DNA of 59,599 nt from the NCBI GenBank assembly GCA_934597255.1, contig CAKTQV010000012.1, positions 1-59,599 of the forward strand. Direction: 5' to 3'. Positions 26,319-34,284 of this stretch are shown here, piece by piece. Source of the DNA: an uncultured Oscillospiraceae bacterium. Lineage in GTDB: Bacteria > Bacillota > Clostridia > Oscillospirales > Oscillospiraceae. Both the position numbers and the translations under genes were made by a program. Numbering within the stretch: the first letter of the stretch is position 1; each line of letters starts with the position of its first letter. The notes beneath the pieces are model-generated. The model saw nothing but the letters and a program-made list of their open reading frames with translations. It was not told the DNA's origin and searched no databases.

Positions 26319-26780
26319 ATGAAAAAAAGATTTTTCGGGCTTTGGGCCGCGTGCCTGTGCGCGCTGCTGCTGACGGGCTGCGCAAGGAACGCGGACAGCG
26401 GGGAGGCCGGCCGGGACGGCGGCGCTTTCGCCTTCTGCGGGGGCGAGCTGGCGGATTTCGCCGCGGGGTTCGACGTGCAGGAGGTGCGCTGCGTCCGCTA
26501 CGGCTATACCGTCGATACGCCCCAGTCCTGCGAGATCACGGACCCGCAGCAGATACAGGCGGTGTTCGACGCGCTGGCGCAGCTTCGCGTCGGCGGCGAG
26601 GAGACCATGCGCGCGACGGACAGCGAGCAGAGCTTTACGTTCGTGCTCCGGCAGGGGGAGGAATACACAGTGCGCTTTGAGCAGCGCAATCTTCTGCGGG
26701 ACGGCCGGGCGTACCGGCTGACGGGAGACGAGGCGCTGTGGGAGCTGGCGAAGCAGGCGCGCCGCGCTGCGGAGCCGTGA
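26319..26780 (+). CDS. small predicted lipoprotein
   Basis: 153 aa. Signal peptide with lipobox LLTGC (Cys at residue 20). The mature part is a small alpha/beta domain (VRCVRYGYTVDTPQSCEITD, IQAVFDALAQL) of the kind seen in short Firmicutes lipoproteins; function unknown. GGAGGGAGACAG precedes the ATG; the longer frame upstream of it is not coding. Confidence 0.75.
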   Translation: MKKRFFGLWAACLCALLLTGCARNADSGEAGRDGGAFAFCGGELADFAAGFDVQEVRCVRYGYTVDTPQSCEITDPQQIQAVFDALAQLRVGGEETMRATDSEQSFTFVLRQGEEYTVRFEQRNLLRDGRAYRLTGDEALWELAKQARRAAEP

Positions 26781-26834
26781 CGGAAACCATGTAATAAACG
26801 GGAAGAGACAAAAAAATAAATCAGGAGGTCAGTT

Positions 26835-27428
26835 ATGGCAGAATCCAGAATTTTTGAGCTCAACGGAGTGGACGTGCAGCAGGTGGCGGCGCAGGTGGAG
26901 AACTTTCTGCGCACCGAGAAGCGCATGGAGGTGCAGAGCGCGCCGTCGGAAAACGGCTTCGTTATTCAGGCCGCGCAGGCCGATATGCTCCGCACGATAT
27001 CCGGCATGAAGCTGGCGACGACGGTGCAGCTTTCCGTGGAGGGCGAGCGCCTGCACGTTACGCTGGGAGAGGGACAGTGGACGGATAAGCTCGGCGCGGG
27101 CGCTGTGGGGCTGTTTTTTGCCTGGCCGCTGGCCATAACGGCCGGCATCGGCGCGTATAAGCAGAAAAAGCTCCCGTCTGAGATCTTTGACGTGATCGCC
27201 CGGTGTACATCCTCGGCCGGGTTCGCGGCGCAGCCGGAGAGCGCGGGCTTTTCCGCCGCGCCGGCAGCGCAGCCGGGCGTCGAGTGTCCTCAGTGCCATG
27301 CGCAGCTGCCGCAGGGGGCGAAATTCTGCTTTAGCTGCGGCGCGAAGATCGTCAGCACCTGTCCCGCCTGCGGCGCGGCGGTAGCTCCCGGCAGCCGCTT
27401 CTGCTCCAACTGCGGGCAGGCGCTGTGA
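26835..27428 (+). CDS. membrane protein with two C-terminal zinc ribbons
   Basis: 197 aa. Residues 1-85 form a soluble domain, residues 93-112 a membrane segment (GAGAVGLFFAWPLAITAGIG), and the last 50 residues two zinc ribbons: CPQCHAQLPQGAKFCFSCG and CPACGAAVAPGSRFCSNCG. No enzymatic motif. AGGAGG lies ahead of the ATG. Strong hairpin terminator downstream. Function unknown. Confidence 0.75.
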   Translation: MAESRIFELNGVDVQQVAAQVENFLRTEKRMEVQSAPSENGFVIQAAQADMLRTISGMKLATTVQLSVEGERLHVTLGEGQWTDKLGAGAVGLFFAWPLAITAGIGAYKQKKLPSEIFDVIARCTSSAGFAAQPESAGFSAAPAAQPGVECPQCHAQLPQGAKFCFSCGAKIVSTCPACGAAVAPGSRFCSNCGQAL

Positions 27429-27466
27429 CGGACGATGGAGAGCCGGGGAGCGCTCCGGCGCAGCGA

Positions 27467-27513
27467 AGAACCTCCGCGGGACCGCCATGCGGTCCCGCGG
27501 AGGTTCTTCTTTT
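27467..27513 (+). terminator. convergent terminator
   Basis: AGAACCTCCGCGGGACCGC/GCGGTCCCGCGGAGGTTCT perfect stem followed by TCTTTT; it serves the zinc-ribbon gene and possibly the acyltransferase gene from the other side. Confidence 0.8.
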
Positions 27514-27531
27514 GCTGATTTATGGTTGGTC

Positions 27532-28578
27532 TTATGTCTGCTTATCCTTTGACGCAGCGGCCAGCGCCTTGGCGGGGGCGAACATTTTTCGCTTCAGTCC
27601 CCCGAAAAGGCTCTTGTAGAGCTGATCGAGCGCCGGCAGTCCCAGCAGACACATCAGCCCCACGCCCGAAGCCAGAGCGAAGGGGAGCAGGATGTACCAG
27701 CGATCGAGCGCCGGGACGAAGATGAGCAGGTAGCGTACCCACATGACGAAGTAGCTGTGCAGCAGGTAAGGGACCATCGTGCGCGTGCCGCCGTCGCGGA
27801 TGACCGGCAGACTGCGGTCCGGCACAAAGACGAACAGCCCGATGACCAGCACCGGGGAGGCGATGAAGCCGACGGCGCGCCACATCATGCCCGTCCAGGG
27901 CGGGAGATGATAATAGAAATAGGAGTTCCAGTTGTAATAGAAGCGGTGGTCAAAATAGCCGTGCCAGTTCAGCCAGCCCATCACGGCCAGCACCAGAACG
28001 ACCGCCGCGCCCACGGCCCATTTCGGAAGCTGCTCGATCTTACGCACGTCCTCGCGGCTCATTTTCAGCCCGACCAGGAAATACGGCAGGAAGACGATCG
28101 TCCGGCTCAGGGACAGGAAATTCGTCACGTCCGGGCAGATGCCCACGAGCAGAGCCGCGGCGATGGAAAGGGGGATGATGCCGCGGATCTTCACAAGCGT
28201 TTTCGCCGTGAGCTTCCAGCAGAACATACTCAGCAGATACCAGTACTGGAACGTGGGCGAGAAGATCGTGGGATAGTCGCTGCCGAAGATCAGCGTGAAC
28301 AGCGTGTTGAAAATTATGTACGGCACAAGAAAATCCACGATGGCGTTGTCGTAGCCCTTGTCCGTGTTTTTGGAAAAGTAGCCCGAAAGGAAGCAGAACC
28401 CTGGCATCGTCACCAGCCGCGACCAGGTGGCCACGAGCTCGAGGACCGGATGCGGGAAGCAGCCGGTCAGCGTGATCATGTGCTCGACGATCACGTTGAA
28501 AAGCAGCAGCCAGCGGATGTTGTCGGCGCGATACCAGCGCCGGGACAGTGCGGGGTTTGCGTGCGTCAAAGTTTCCAT
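27532..28578 (-). CDS. acyltransferase-3 family membrane protein
   Basis: 348 aa with about ten membrane segments. The start NIRWLLLFNVIVEHMI and MPGFCFLSGYFSK fit the acyltransferase-3/OpgC family, which O-acylates cell-surface sugars. The canonical catalytic His of the first segment is probably the H in VIVEHM. Monocistronic with its own promoter; the substrate is unknown. Confidence 0.82.
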   Translation of the reverse strand: METLTHANPALSRRWYRADNIRWLLLFNVIVEHMITLTGCFPHPVLELVATWSRLVTMPGFCFLSGYFSKNTDKGYDNAIVDFLVPYIIFNTLFTLIFGSDYPTIFSPTFQYWYLLSMFCWKLTAKTLVKIRGIIPLSIAAALLVGICPDVTNFLSLSRTIVFLPYFLVGLKMSREDVRKIEQLPKWAVGAAVVLVLAVMGWLNWHGYFDHRFYYNWNSYFYYHLPPWTGMMWRAVGFIASPVLVIGLFVFVPDRSLPVIRDGGTRTMVPYLLHSYFVMWVRYLLIFVPALDRWYILLPFALASGVGLMCLLGLPALDQLYKSLFGGLKRKMFAPAKALAAASKDKQT

Positions 28579-28618
28579 GAAGATACCACCGTTTACAAAT
28601 CGTTCATAATTTGTCTCT

Positions 28619-28648
28619 ATTTAACCACCGATATGGCGAAGCTGTCAA
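28619..28648 (-). promoter_or_regulatory. promoter of the acyltransferase gene with TTCATAA repeats
   Basis: Perfect TTGACA (28643-28648), 18-nt spacer and TTAAAT (28619-28624) on the minus strand. TTCATAA occurs three times between 28602 and 28676, flanking the promoter, and could be an operator. Confidence 0.6.
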
Positions 28649-28732
28649 TGGTTTATTCATAATTCGTTCATAAAAAGTTCATCAACCGACGGCGGGTATC
28701 AATTCGGCGGCGGACGCGGCTTTCGGACAAGC

Positions 28733-28762
28733 GAAAAACCGTCCGAACGCATTCGGGCGGTT
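28733..28762 (-). terminator. ansA terminator
   Basis: Minus-strand AACCGCCCGAATG/CGTTCGGACGGTT followed by TTTCGC; it lies 55 nt after the asparaginase stop. Confidence 0.7.
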
Positions 28763-28815
28763 CCGTTGTTTTACGATGGGAGTCTTTGCGCCGGGCGGCG
28801 TACAGCGGCGCGGCT

Positions 28816-29805
28816 TTACACGATGTCCATGTATACGGGCGTGAGGAAGAGACGGCGGAAGCCGTCCTCGTCGCTGCTGTGGGCAAGAGCCCACATGGTC
28901 TTGGCGTACACGCTCTCGCCGGTCATGTCGTAGGCTTCGAGCAGCTCATAGCGCTTTTTGATGCGCAGGCCGACGGAGTAAACCTCCATGTCGCTGCCCT
29001 CATGCGGCACCTGCGTCGTGACGATGACCTTCACGCCGCGCCGGACGAGCAGCGCGATCTTGTCGGCAAATTCGTCGCTGTCGTAATACGGGATGCCGCC
29101 GACGCCGAAGCTTTCGATGATGACGGCATGGCAGTTGTTGGCCAGATAGTCAAAGATATCGGCCTGCATCCCGGGGATGAGCTTGAGAACGAACACGGAC
29201 GGGTCGAGCCGGTTGAAAAAGCGGACGGGGCCGGCGGGCCGGTGGGGGATGTAGAGATGGAGCGCGCCGGAGCGCAGCACGGCCAGCGGCGGAAAATCGA
29301 TGCTGGAAAAGGCGTTGAAGCTTTTTGTGCGCATCTTGCGCGCGCGCGTGCCGGTGATGACCTGGCCGTCGAACACCAGTGTGACGCCGCCGGCGCGGTC
29401 GTCCGCCGCGTAGCGCACGGCGTCGGCCAGATTCTGCCGCGCGTCGGAGTCGCGGTCGTATATCGTCCGCTGCGCCCCGGTGAGAACGATGGGCTTGGGG
29501 CTGTTCTGGATCAGATACGACAGCGTGGCCGCGGCGTAGGCCATGGTGTCCGTTCCGTGCGTGACGACGAAGCCGTCATAATCGCCGTAGTGCGCCTCAA
29601 TGGCGGCGGCCAGCTGCAGCCAGTGCTTTGGATTCATGTTGGTGCTGTCCAGATTGAAAAGCTGCATCGCCTCAAGGCGGCACAGCGCGGAGATCTCCGG
29701 CACGCAGGCGGCCAGCTCCCCGGAGGATATGCCGGGGGCAAGCCCCTCGCTCGTGGGCCTGGAGGCGATCGTGCCGCCGGTGGCGATCAGGAGGATATTT
29801 TTCAT
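28816..29805 (-). CDS. ansA: type I L-asparaginase
   Basis: 329 aa. Hydrolyses asparagine to aspartate and ammonia. The N-terminal active-site motif ATGGTIAS and the second motif VTHGTDTMAYAA are intact. The C-terminal domain includes AVIIESFGVGGIP and VTTQVPHEGSDMEVY. No signal peptide, so a cytoplasmic type I enzyme. The ATG at 29805 follows an AAGGGATGA sequence; a far longer open frame upstream crosses the promoter and is not coding. Confidence 0.93.
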   Translation of the reverse strand: MKNILLIATGGTIASRPTSEGLAPGISSGELAACVPEISALCRLEAMQLFNLDSTNMNPKHWLQLAAAIEAHYGDYDGFVVTHGTDTMAYAAATLSYLIQNSPKPIVLTGAQRTIYDRDSDARQNLADAVRYAADDRAGGVTLVFDGQVITGTRARKMRTKSFNAFSSIDFPPLAVLRSGALHLYIPHRPAGPVRFFNRLDPSVFVLKLIPGMQADIFDYLANNCHAVIIESFGVGGIPYYDSDEFADKIALLVRRGVKVIVTTQVPHEGSDMEVYSVGLRIKKRYELLEAYDMTGESVYAKTMWALAHSSDEDGFRRLFLTPVYMDIV

Positions 29806-29838
29806 GCATTCATCCCTTCCGCGTGATGTAATGCGTTT

Positions 29839-29867
29839 ATTATAATGGATGGGTCGCGCCAGTTCAA
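29839..29867 (-). promoter_or_regulatory. ansA promoter
   Basis: TTGAAC (29862-29867), 17-nt spacer, perfect TATAAT (29839-29844) on the minus strand. Confidence 0.7.
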
Positions 29868-29958
29868 GCGTTTGCGCGCGGCCGGGGGCCCGTCCGGGAA
29901 AATGCGCGAATTTGGACAAAAACGGAGAGCATAAGGTGAAAGCAAAGGAGGTTTTCGT

Positions 29959-30423
29959 ATGCTCTCCACAACTTTTATGCTTCTGGTCTCCGGCGCGTTT
30001 CTGATGCTGCGGCTGGGGGAGACGGCGGGGTCGTTTCCCCGGCCGCTGCCGGCCAGGGAGGAGCGTCGTTATGTCGAGGCGTGGCTGGCGGGGGATGTGC
30101 AGGCCCGGAATATCCTGATCGAGCACAATCTGCGTCTGGTCGTACACATTGTGAAAAAATACTACGCCGCCTCCGCCGACGCGGAGGATCTGATATCCAT
30201 CGGGACGGTCGGGCTGATAAAGGGCGTTTCGAGCTACCGGCCGGAAAAGGGCGTCCGCCTGGCAACATACGCTTCAAAGTGTATTGAGAATGCTATACTA
30301 ACTCAACAGAAGAATTGGCGGTTAAGGTGGCGGAACGGGTGTCTTTTGAGGCAAAATGGCGCCTGCTGGCGAGAGTGGGAGTCCGCTGCTATATTTTGCT
30401 TTCCAATGTATCGGGTGCGGTAA
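29959..30423 (+). CDS. sigK: RNA polymerase sigma-K factor, 5' part, interrupted by an inserted element
   Basis: Residues 1-113 match the mother-cell sporulation factor SigK: a hydrophobic pro-sequence (residues 1-20), then RNILIEHNLRLVVHIVKKYY, AEDLISIGTVGLIKGVSSY and LATYASKCIEN. Homology stops after this last motif, inside region 2, and 41 unrelated residues follow before a stop at 30423. Regions 3 and 4 are missing. The break is at the codon where skin elements split sigK in Bacillus subtilis and Clostridioides difficile. The product should be inactive until the element is excised. AAAGGAGG precedes the ATG. Confidence 0.92.
   Translation: MLSTTFMLLVSGAFLMLRLGETAGSFPRPLPAREERRYVEAWLAGDVQARNILIEHNLRLVVHIVKKYYAASADAEDLISIGTVGLIKGVSSYRPEKGVRLATYASKCIENAILTQQKNWRLRWRNGCLLRQNGACWREWESAAIFCFPMYRVR
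30284..30298 (+). other. predicted left attachment junction of the sigK-interrupting element
   Basis: The sequence TTGAGAATGCTATAC covers the point where SigK homology ends (codons for I-E-N). The Bacillus skin crossover lies at the matching GAAAATGA. The right junction, needed to define the core, is outside the window. Confidence 0.6.
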
Positions 30424-30917
30424 AAGTAGCCCCGCTCCAGATTCTTCAATTTCCGGTGATACTGCCGCACAAGTTTCAGGACGCGGAAAAGTTCAATTTG
30501 CAGTTCCCGGACTTCTCAGAAATCACCGAAACGGCGGACAAGCTCCGCTGGCTTCGATACCAGAATGGCCTGCGGCAGAGAGACGTTGCAGACTACGCCG
30601 GTATAGACCGGAGCACTTATGTCCACTACGAAGAATACGGCAAAGACCTCTACCCGCTGGAGCACATGGAACGAATTGCTCAGCTCTTTGAAGTTCCTGT
30701 CGAAAGCCTTCTGGATGACTACAATCTATTTTTGCGAAATGGTCAGGGCAAACAGATCAAGGCAATTCGAACGGAACTGGGGCTGACGCAAAGAGAATAT
30801 GCGGACAAGCTGGGCGTCAGCCTCGGCAATCTCAAGCATTGGGAACAAAACCGCAAGCAGATTTTCAAATCCACATGGGAGAAGTATTTCAAACAGAGCC
30901 TTGAGAGCTGCAAGTAA
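30315..30917 (+). CDS. double helix-turn-helix regulator
   Basis: Up to 200 aa. Residues 75-130 form one XRE-type HTH (LRWLRYQNGLRQRDVADYAGIDRSTYVHYEE) and residues 150-195 a second (IRTELGLTQREYADKLGVSLGNLKHWEQ). Similar regulators are common in clostridial integrative elements. The first 50-70 codons overlap the run-on end of sigK and look non-coding, so the true start is probably further in (a GTG near 30456 is possible) or the gene lost its 5' end on integration. Confidence 0.65.
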   Translation: MAVKVAERVSFEAKWRLLARVGVRCYILLSNVSGAVKVAPLQILQFPVILPHKFQDAEKFNLQFPDFSEITETADKLRWLRYQNGLRQRDVADYAGIDRSTYVHYEEYGKDLYPLEHMERIAQLFEVPVESLLDDYNLFLRNGQGKQIKAIRTELGLTQREYADKLGVSLGNLKHWEQNRKQIFKSTWEKYFKQSLESCK

Positions 30918-30960
30918 GTCCGATAGAATTATTACAGAATCATTCAGGAGATGCTGACCC

Positions 30961-31164
30961 ATGATTATTAAATCTTTGACTGCGCTGTGCAACGGCTACA
31001 GCATGACCTCTGATCTGACGCATGAAGAAGCTGAACAACGTGAGGAAATCTTGAAGCTGCGCGCAAAACTGGAGGCAGCAGAGGCCGCCCGGCTTTCCGG
31101 TGCGCCTGCCTATACGCTGGAGGAATCCAGAAAACGGCTGGAGGCGATCTATCAGCGTGACTGA
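30961..31164 (+). CDS. small helical protein of unknown function
   Basis: 67 aa. Mostly alpha-helical and charged (THEEAEQREEILKLRAKLEAAEAARL), probably a short coiled coil, ending EESRKRLEAIYQRD. AGGAG lies 10 nt before the ATG. It follows the HTH gene by 43 nt in the same direction. No family recognised. Confidence 0.6.
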   Translation: MIIKSLTALCNGYSMTSDLTHEEAEQREEILKLRAKLEAAEAARLSGAPAYTLEESRKRLEAIYQRD

Positions 31165-31245
31165 TCTTGCACCCAACTGGAGCTTGAAGCAATCGTGCAG
31201 CTCCATATGAACCCTGTGGGGCCTAATTCAGCGAGAAGCATATGA

Positions 31246-31287
31246 AAAACGTGCAGACCGGCGTTCAATGCCGGTCTGCACGTTTTT
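31246..31287 (+). terminator. bidirectional terminator
   Basis: AAAACGTGCAGACCGGC/GCCGGTCTGCACGTTTTT perfect stem with a T run on the plus strand and an A run before it, between convergent genes. Confidence 0.85.
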
Positions 31288-31297
31288 ATGTTATGTA

Positions 31298-31474
31298 TCA
31301 CTTCTGTCCCTTCAGATGCTTCGCCGCCGCGTCTACCAGCTCCAGCTTCTGCTCCGTGGAGCAGGGCAGCTTCTGGACATTTTTCAGCACCTGCTCGGAC
31401 TGGAACTTCGCCAGCTCCTGTGCAAGCTCCTGCTTTGCCTGCTGTGACTTTGGGAAAATTAGAAATACTTCCAT
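31298..31474 (-). CDS. small charged protein
   Basis: 58 aa, read from the minus strand. It begins MEVFLIFPKSQQAKQELAQE and ends AAKHLKGQK. A very good ribosome-binding site (GGAAAGGAGGGCAGCC) precedes the ATG and a terminator lies 11 nt after the stop, so it is probably real despite its size. Function unknown. Confidence 0.6.
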   Translation of the reverse strand: MEVFLIFPKSQQAKQELAQELAKFQSEQVLKNVQKLPCSTEQKLELVDAAAKHLKGQK

Positions 31475-31510
31475 GGCTGCCCTCCTTTCCAGAGCATTTG
31501 CTGCTTCAAT

Positions 31511-31633
31511 CTATGCGTGTTTTCCAATGCATATGTAGACAGCTATCAGCTTTTGCACACTGCGTATTTGCGCCGATGTCAGGCAGAAATATTTCCCGTT
31601 CGGCAGGTGTTTGATGGATTCAAGTCTGAGCAT
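31511..31633 (-). CDS. possible 40-residue peptide gene
   Basis: ATG at 31633 after GAGGAAACGG, reading MLRLESIKHLPNGKYFCLTS to a stop at 31511. It could be a short gene or the remnant of a longer one; nothing else supports it. Confidence 0.3.
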   Translation of the reverse strand: MLRLESIKHLPNGKYFCLTSAQIRSVQKLIAVYICIGKHA

Positions 31634-31687
31634 CCGTTTCCTCTAAGGTCAGAGGACGATGGATGGGTGCTATATAATCAGGCGCTC

Positions 31688-32416
31688 TTAACGCTCGCAA
31701 TATACCGCCAGCCTGTACCGTCCGCCGGAAGCGTAAGGGTGACAGGTGATGAGAGTGAGCATATCTTTGCCGCCTTGGATCTTGACCGCGTCGATATCGT
31801 CCGGCTGGATGACGGCGATCTCCTTGACGTGGTAGGTCAGCTCGCCCCAGAGGTTGGTGACGGTGACGGCATCGCCGGCTTGAAGCTCGTTGAGATGGCG
31901 GAAATAGTCCGCGCCGTTCCAGCCTCGGTGACCGGCGATAACGCAGTTTGTGTTCGTGCCGCCGATGGGCAGACTGGTCTGTCCCAGCACCGCCGCGCCT
32001 TTGGACATATTATCGCTGTTTGCTCCGAGATACAACGGCATTTCGAGGCCAAGAGACGGCAGGGATATTACAGCTATAATACCATCTTCAAGGCCGTAGT
32101 CAGCCAGCTCCAACGAAGCGGCCTGATATGCTTCCTCGCCATCCAAGCCAGACTGTCCCTCGTGGTATATGCGTTCGTTATATGCCCGCATATCGCAAAG
32201 CAGCTCGTAATAAGGCGGCCGGTTCTCCTCACTTGCGGCTTGTATGGCCTCGGCGATGTCCGGCAGTATCTCAGCCTTGTATAGGAAGTCCTCTGCGGCC
32301 TCTCGGCTTTCGTGCTTCCATGCCAGATTTCTGGTCGCCGGATAGAGTGCGCAGGCGATGCCCGCGACGGCAGTCAGTACCAGCAGGATGACGATGATTC
32401 GTTTTGCGGCATTCAT
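31688..32416 (-). CDS. class C sortase (second of the pilus locus)
   Basis: 242 aa. N-terminal membrane anchor (residues 5-22), then the sortase beta-barrel with catalytic His in VIAGHRGWNG and Cys in TLITCHPYASGGRYRLAVYC, the Arg lying in GRYR. It joins pilin subunits by transpeptidation or attaches the pilus to the wall. It lacks the long C-terminal membrane helix of the upstream sortase. The start overlaps the 3' end of the upstream sortase frame by 146 nt. Confidence 0.88.
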   Translation of the reverse strand: MNAAKRIIVILLVLTAVAGIACALYPATRNLAWKHESREAAEDFLYKAEILPDIAEAIQAASEENRPPYYELLCDMRAYNERIYHEGQSGLDGEEAYQAASLELADYGLEDGIIAVISLPSLGLEMPLYLGANSDNMSKGAAVLGQTSLPIGGTNTNCVIAGHRGWNGADYFRHLNELQAGDAVTVTNLWGELTYHVKEIAVIQPDDIDAVKIQGGKDMLTLITCHPYASGGRYRLAVYCER

Positions 32417-33266
32417 GTTTTCCTCTTTTCCGGGGGCGAAGGAGCAGCAAGCAGAGGCTCGCAAGGAGCAATGCCGCGCCCAGCCCGATCAACAGTCCTT
32501 TTATGTATTCCCGCCACCATGTGGAGCGAACCGGCTCCGTGACAGCGGGAGCTTCTTTCTCTGCGGTTTCATTTGCTTCGTGTGCGGCGCGGTGTCCCCG
32601 CACCAACAGGCGGTGGGTGTTCACGCCGAATGGGGTACAGGTGACAAGTGTGCAGAGATCCGCGCCCTGCTCAATGGAGAGTAGCGACGTGTCCTCCGGC
32701 AAAACTATATGGATCTCGTCGATCTCATACGCCAGTGTATGGTCAAGAACGTGCAGATAAAAAACATCTCCGACCCGGAGCTGATCCAGATCGGAGAACA
32801 TGGGGCTGGTGGCCAGCCCCGAATGGGCGGACAGGACGCTGTGGGTGCTGCCACCGCCCACCGGCAGCGAGCTTCCGAGCAGGTGCCCCACACCCTTCTC
32901 TAGCGTTTTCGCGTCCGTCCCGTGGTAGATGGGGAGAAATACGTTGATTTTTGGTATTTCGATGTACCCCATAACACCGCTATCGTCCAGAGCCAGCAGC
33001 CCGGCATAGTCATGCTCCACCGCTGCCAGCGCCTCCGCCGTAAACGCCGTACCGCGGGCAAGCGTTTCATTGTACCCCTCGGCGGCGGCCAGCATATCCC
33101 GCAGCCATTCATCCTCGGTCTCAGCCACGCTTTCGGTGTAAGCGGTCTGGACAAGGCTTCGGTTGCGCTGGGAGAGGCAGTTGCCGACAAGAGGATAAAG
33201 CACAAGCCCGACGGCAAGCAGGGCGCAGACCACGGCGACGAGCGTTATTCTTGCTTTGTGTCTCAT
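32271..33266 (-). CDS. class C sortase (first of the pilus locus) with run-on C terminus
   Basis: 331 aa. N-terminal membrane segment, lid-like region, then catalytic His in VLSAHSGLA, Cys in LVTCTPFGVNTHRLLVRG and the Arg in HRLLVR. The C-terminal membrane helix (LLIGLGAALLLASLCLLLL) ends near residue 276 and normally closes such proteins, but the frame continues for 55 basic residues across the start of the next sortase. The original stop was probably lost by a point or frameshift mutation. Confidence 0.88.
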   Translation of the reverse strand: MRHKARITLVAVVCALLAVGLVLYPLVGNCLSQRNRSLVQTAYTESVAETEDEWLRDMLAAAEGYNETLARGTAFTAEALAAVEHDYAGLLALDDSGVMGYIEIPKINVFLPIYHGTDAKTLEKGVGHLLGSSLPVGGGSTHSVLSAHSGLATSPMFSDLDQLRVGDVFYLHVLDHTLAYEIDEIHIVLPEDTSLLSIEQGADLCTLVTCTPFGVNTHRLLVRGHRAAHEANETAEKEAPAVTEPVRSTWWREYIKGLLIGLGAALLLASLCLLLLRPRKRGKHECRKTNHRHPAGTDCRRGHRLRTLSGDQKSGMEARKPRGRRGLPIQG

Positions 33267-33372
33267 AGGTTTTTCCTTTGTTCAAAAGAAAAGGACAATC
33301 AACCGCGTCGCCTGCATACTGCGGCGAACACGAGATTGCCCTGTAAACGTATTGAGTTGTTTCCTGTTCTGG

Positions 33373-33405
33373 CAAAACACCTCCTGCGAAGGTGACGCAG
33401 GAGGC
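33373..33405 (-). terminator. terminator after the zeta-type toxin gene
   Basis: Minus-strand GCCTCCTGCG-TCACCTT-CGCAGGAGGTGTTTT, 6 nt after the toxin stop codon. Confidence 0.75.
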
Positions 33406-33410
33406 ATTGT

Positions 33411-33989
33411 CTATTCTTCGCTCCCGTAAACAAGTCGAATGAGCTTTGATTTTGTCCAGTATTTGCTCGTGTAAATCGTTTCGTGTTCCTTGTGTTTTCG
33501 GAAAATTCGCGTCGGCTGTACAGAGTTGTCGTAAACATGGCAAATATCACACAACTCGATAAAGGCCGGAAGGTTATCCAGCGAGCGGACATAGCGGGAG
33601 CAGACCTTCTCGTCAGGGACGGCATGCAAGCCCTTTTCTACGCGGTTTTGTATGCGCTTGATATTGATAAGCGGTGACTGGGTAAGGACAAAATAACCAC
33701 GGATGAAATAGCCGCTTTCTTTGGCGCGCTTCATGAATTTCAGCTTGCTGTCCGTGGAGAGGACAGTTTCAAAGGTGAAGTCTTCTTTTGCTTTCAGTCG
33801 TTCTTCCCGCAGTTCGTCTGCCTTTTCCGCCGCCTGCAAATCGGTGCAAAGTGTTGTGCGCTTGATATCGTCGGCATTAATGTAGCTCCCGACGATCCAC
33901 TCCGGCGTGGTAAAGGTACTTTTCCCCGAACCGTTCGGGCCGGCAAACACAACAAGTTCCGGCTTCCTTTCAGTATTCTCTGCGGCCAT
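33411..33989 (-). CDS. zeta toxin family kinase
   Basis: 192 aa. Walker A GPNGSGKST at residues 17-25 close to the N terminus, followed by INADDIKR and FTFETVLST, is the pattern of zeta/PezT toxins, which phosphorylate UDP-N-acetylglucosamine and poison cell-wall synthesis. It overlaps the small antitoxin-like gene upstream by 20 nt. Whether it is an active toxin is not shown by the sequence. It lies between the sortases and the pilins. Confidence 0.85.
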   Translation of the reverse strand: MAAENTERKPELVVFAGPNGSGKSTFTTPEWIVGSYINADDIKRTTLCTDLQAAEKADELREERLKAKEDFTFETVLSTDSKLKFMKRAKESGYFIRGYFVLTQSPLINIKRIQNRVEKGLHAVPDEKVCSRYVRSLDNLPAFIELCDICHVYDNSVQPTRIFRKHKEHETIYTSKYWTKSKLIRLVYGSEE

Positions 33990-34161
33990 CGCTGTACTCC
34001 AGATAGGCAGCTTTTTTTTTCGTGTCATACTTGGCGATCGGAATGTTTCTTGCTTTGTCCGTTGCAATCGCGATCTTAACGGACTGCTTGAAGCTGGCGG
34101 TCATGGGATCATCGGACGTTTCGCGCTTTTCTACCGTGAAGCTATGCGTTTTATAGGTCAT
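33970..34161 (-). CDS. small antitoxin-like protein paired with the zeta-type toxin
   Basis: 63 aa (MTYKTHSFTVEKRETSDDP ... KYDTKKKAAYLEYSDGRREY). Upstream of and overlapping the toxin gene, the usual antitoxin position. It does not resemble PezA or epsilon by eye. A GGAAGGGGG ribosome-binding site precedes the ATG and a promoter lies 40 nt upstream. Confidence 0.7.
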   Translation of the reverse strand: MTYKTHSFTVEKRETSDDPMTASFKQSVKIAIATDKARNIPIAKYDTKKKAAYLEYSDGRREY

Positions 34162-34198
34162 TGACGGTATCCCCCTTCCGTGAAGTCCTTTTATTGCT

Positions 34199-34228
34199 AT
34201 TATACCATAGTATGCTGCCCTCTGTAAA
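34199..34228 (-). promoter_or_regulatory. promoter of the toxin-antitoxin pair
   Basis: TTTACA (34223-34228), 18-nt spacer, TATAAT (34199-34204) on the minus strand, with an extended TG two bases before the -10. It separates this pair transcriptionally from the pilin operon. Confidence 0.65.
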
Positions 34229-34244
34229 AAATATTTTTAAGCCC

Positions 34245-34280
34245 AGGGACGAGGCTCCAACAAGGGAGCCTCGTCCTTTT
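34245..34280 (-). terminator. hairpin after the pilin gene
   Basis: GGACGAGGCTCC/GGAGCCTCGTCC perfect 12-bp stem just after the pilin stop. The T run is immediate on the plus strand; on the minus strand T-rich sequence begins about 10 nt later. Confidence 0.65.
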
Positions 34281-34284
34281 GGTG

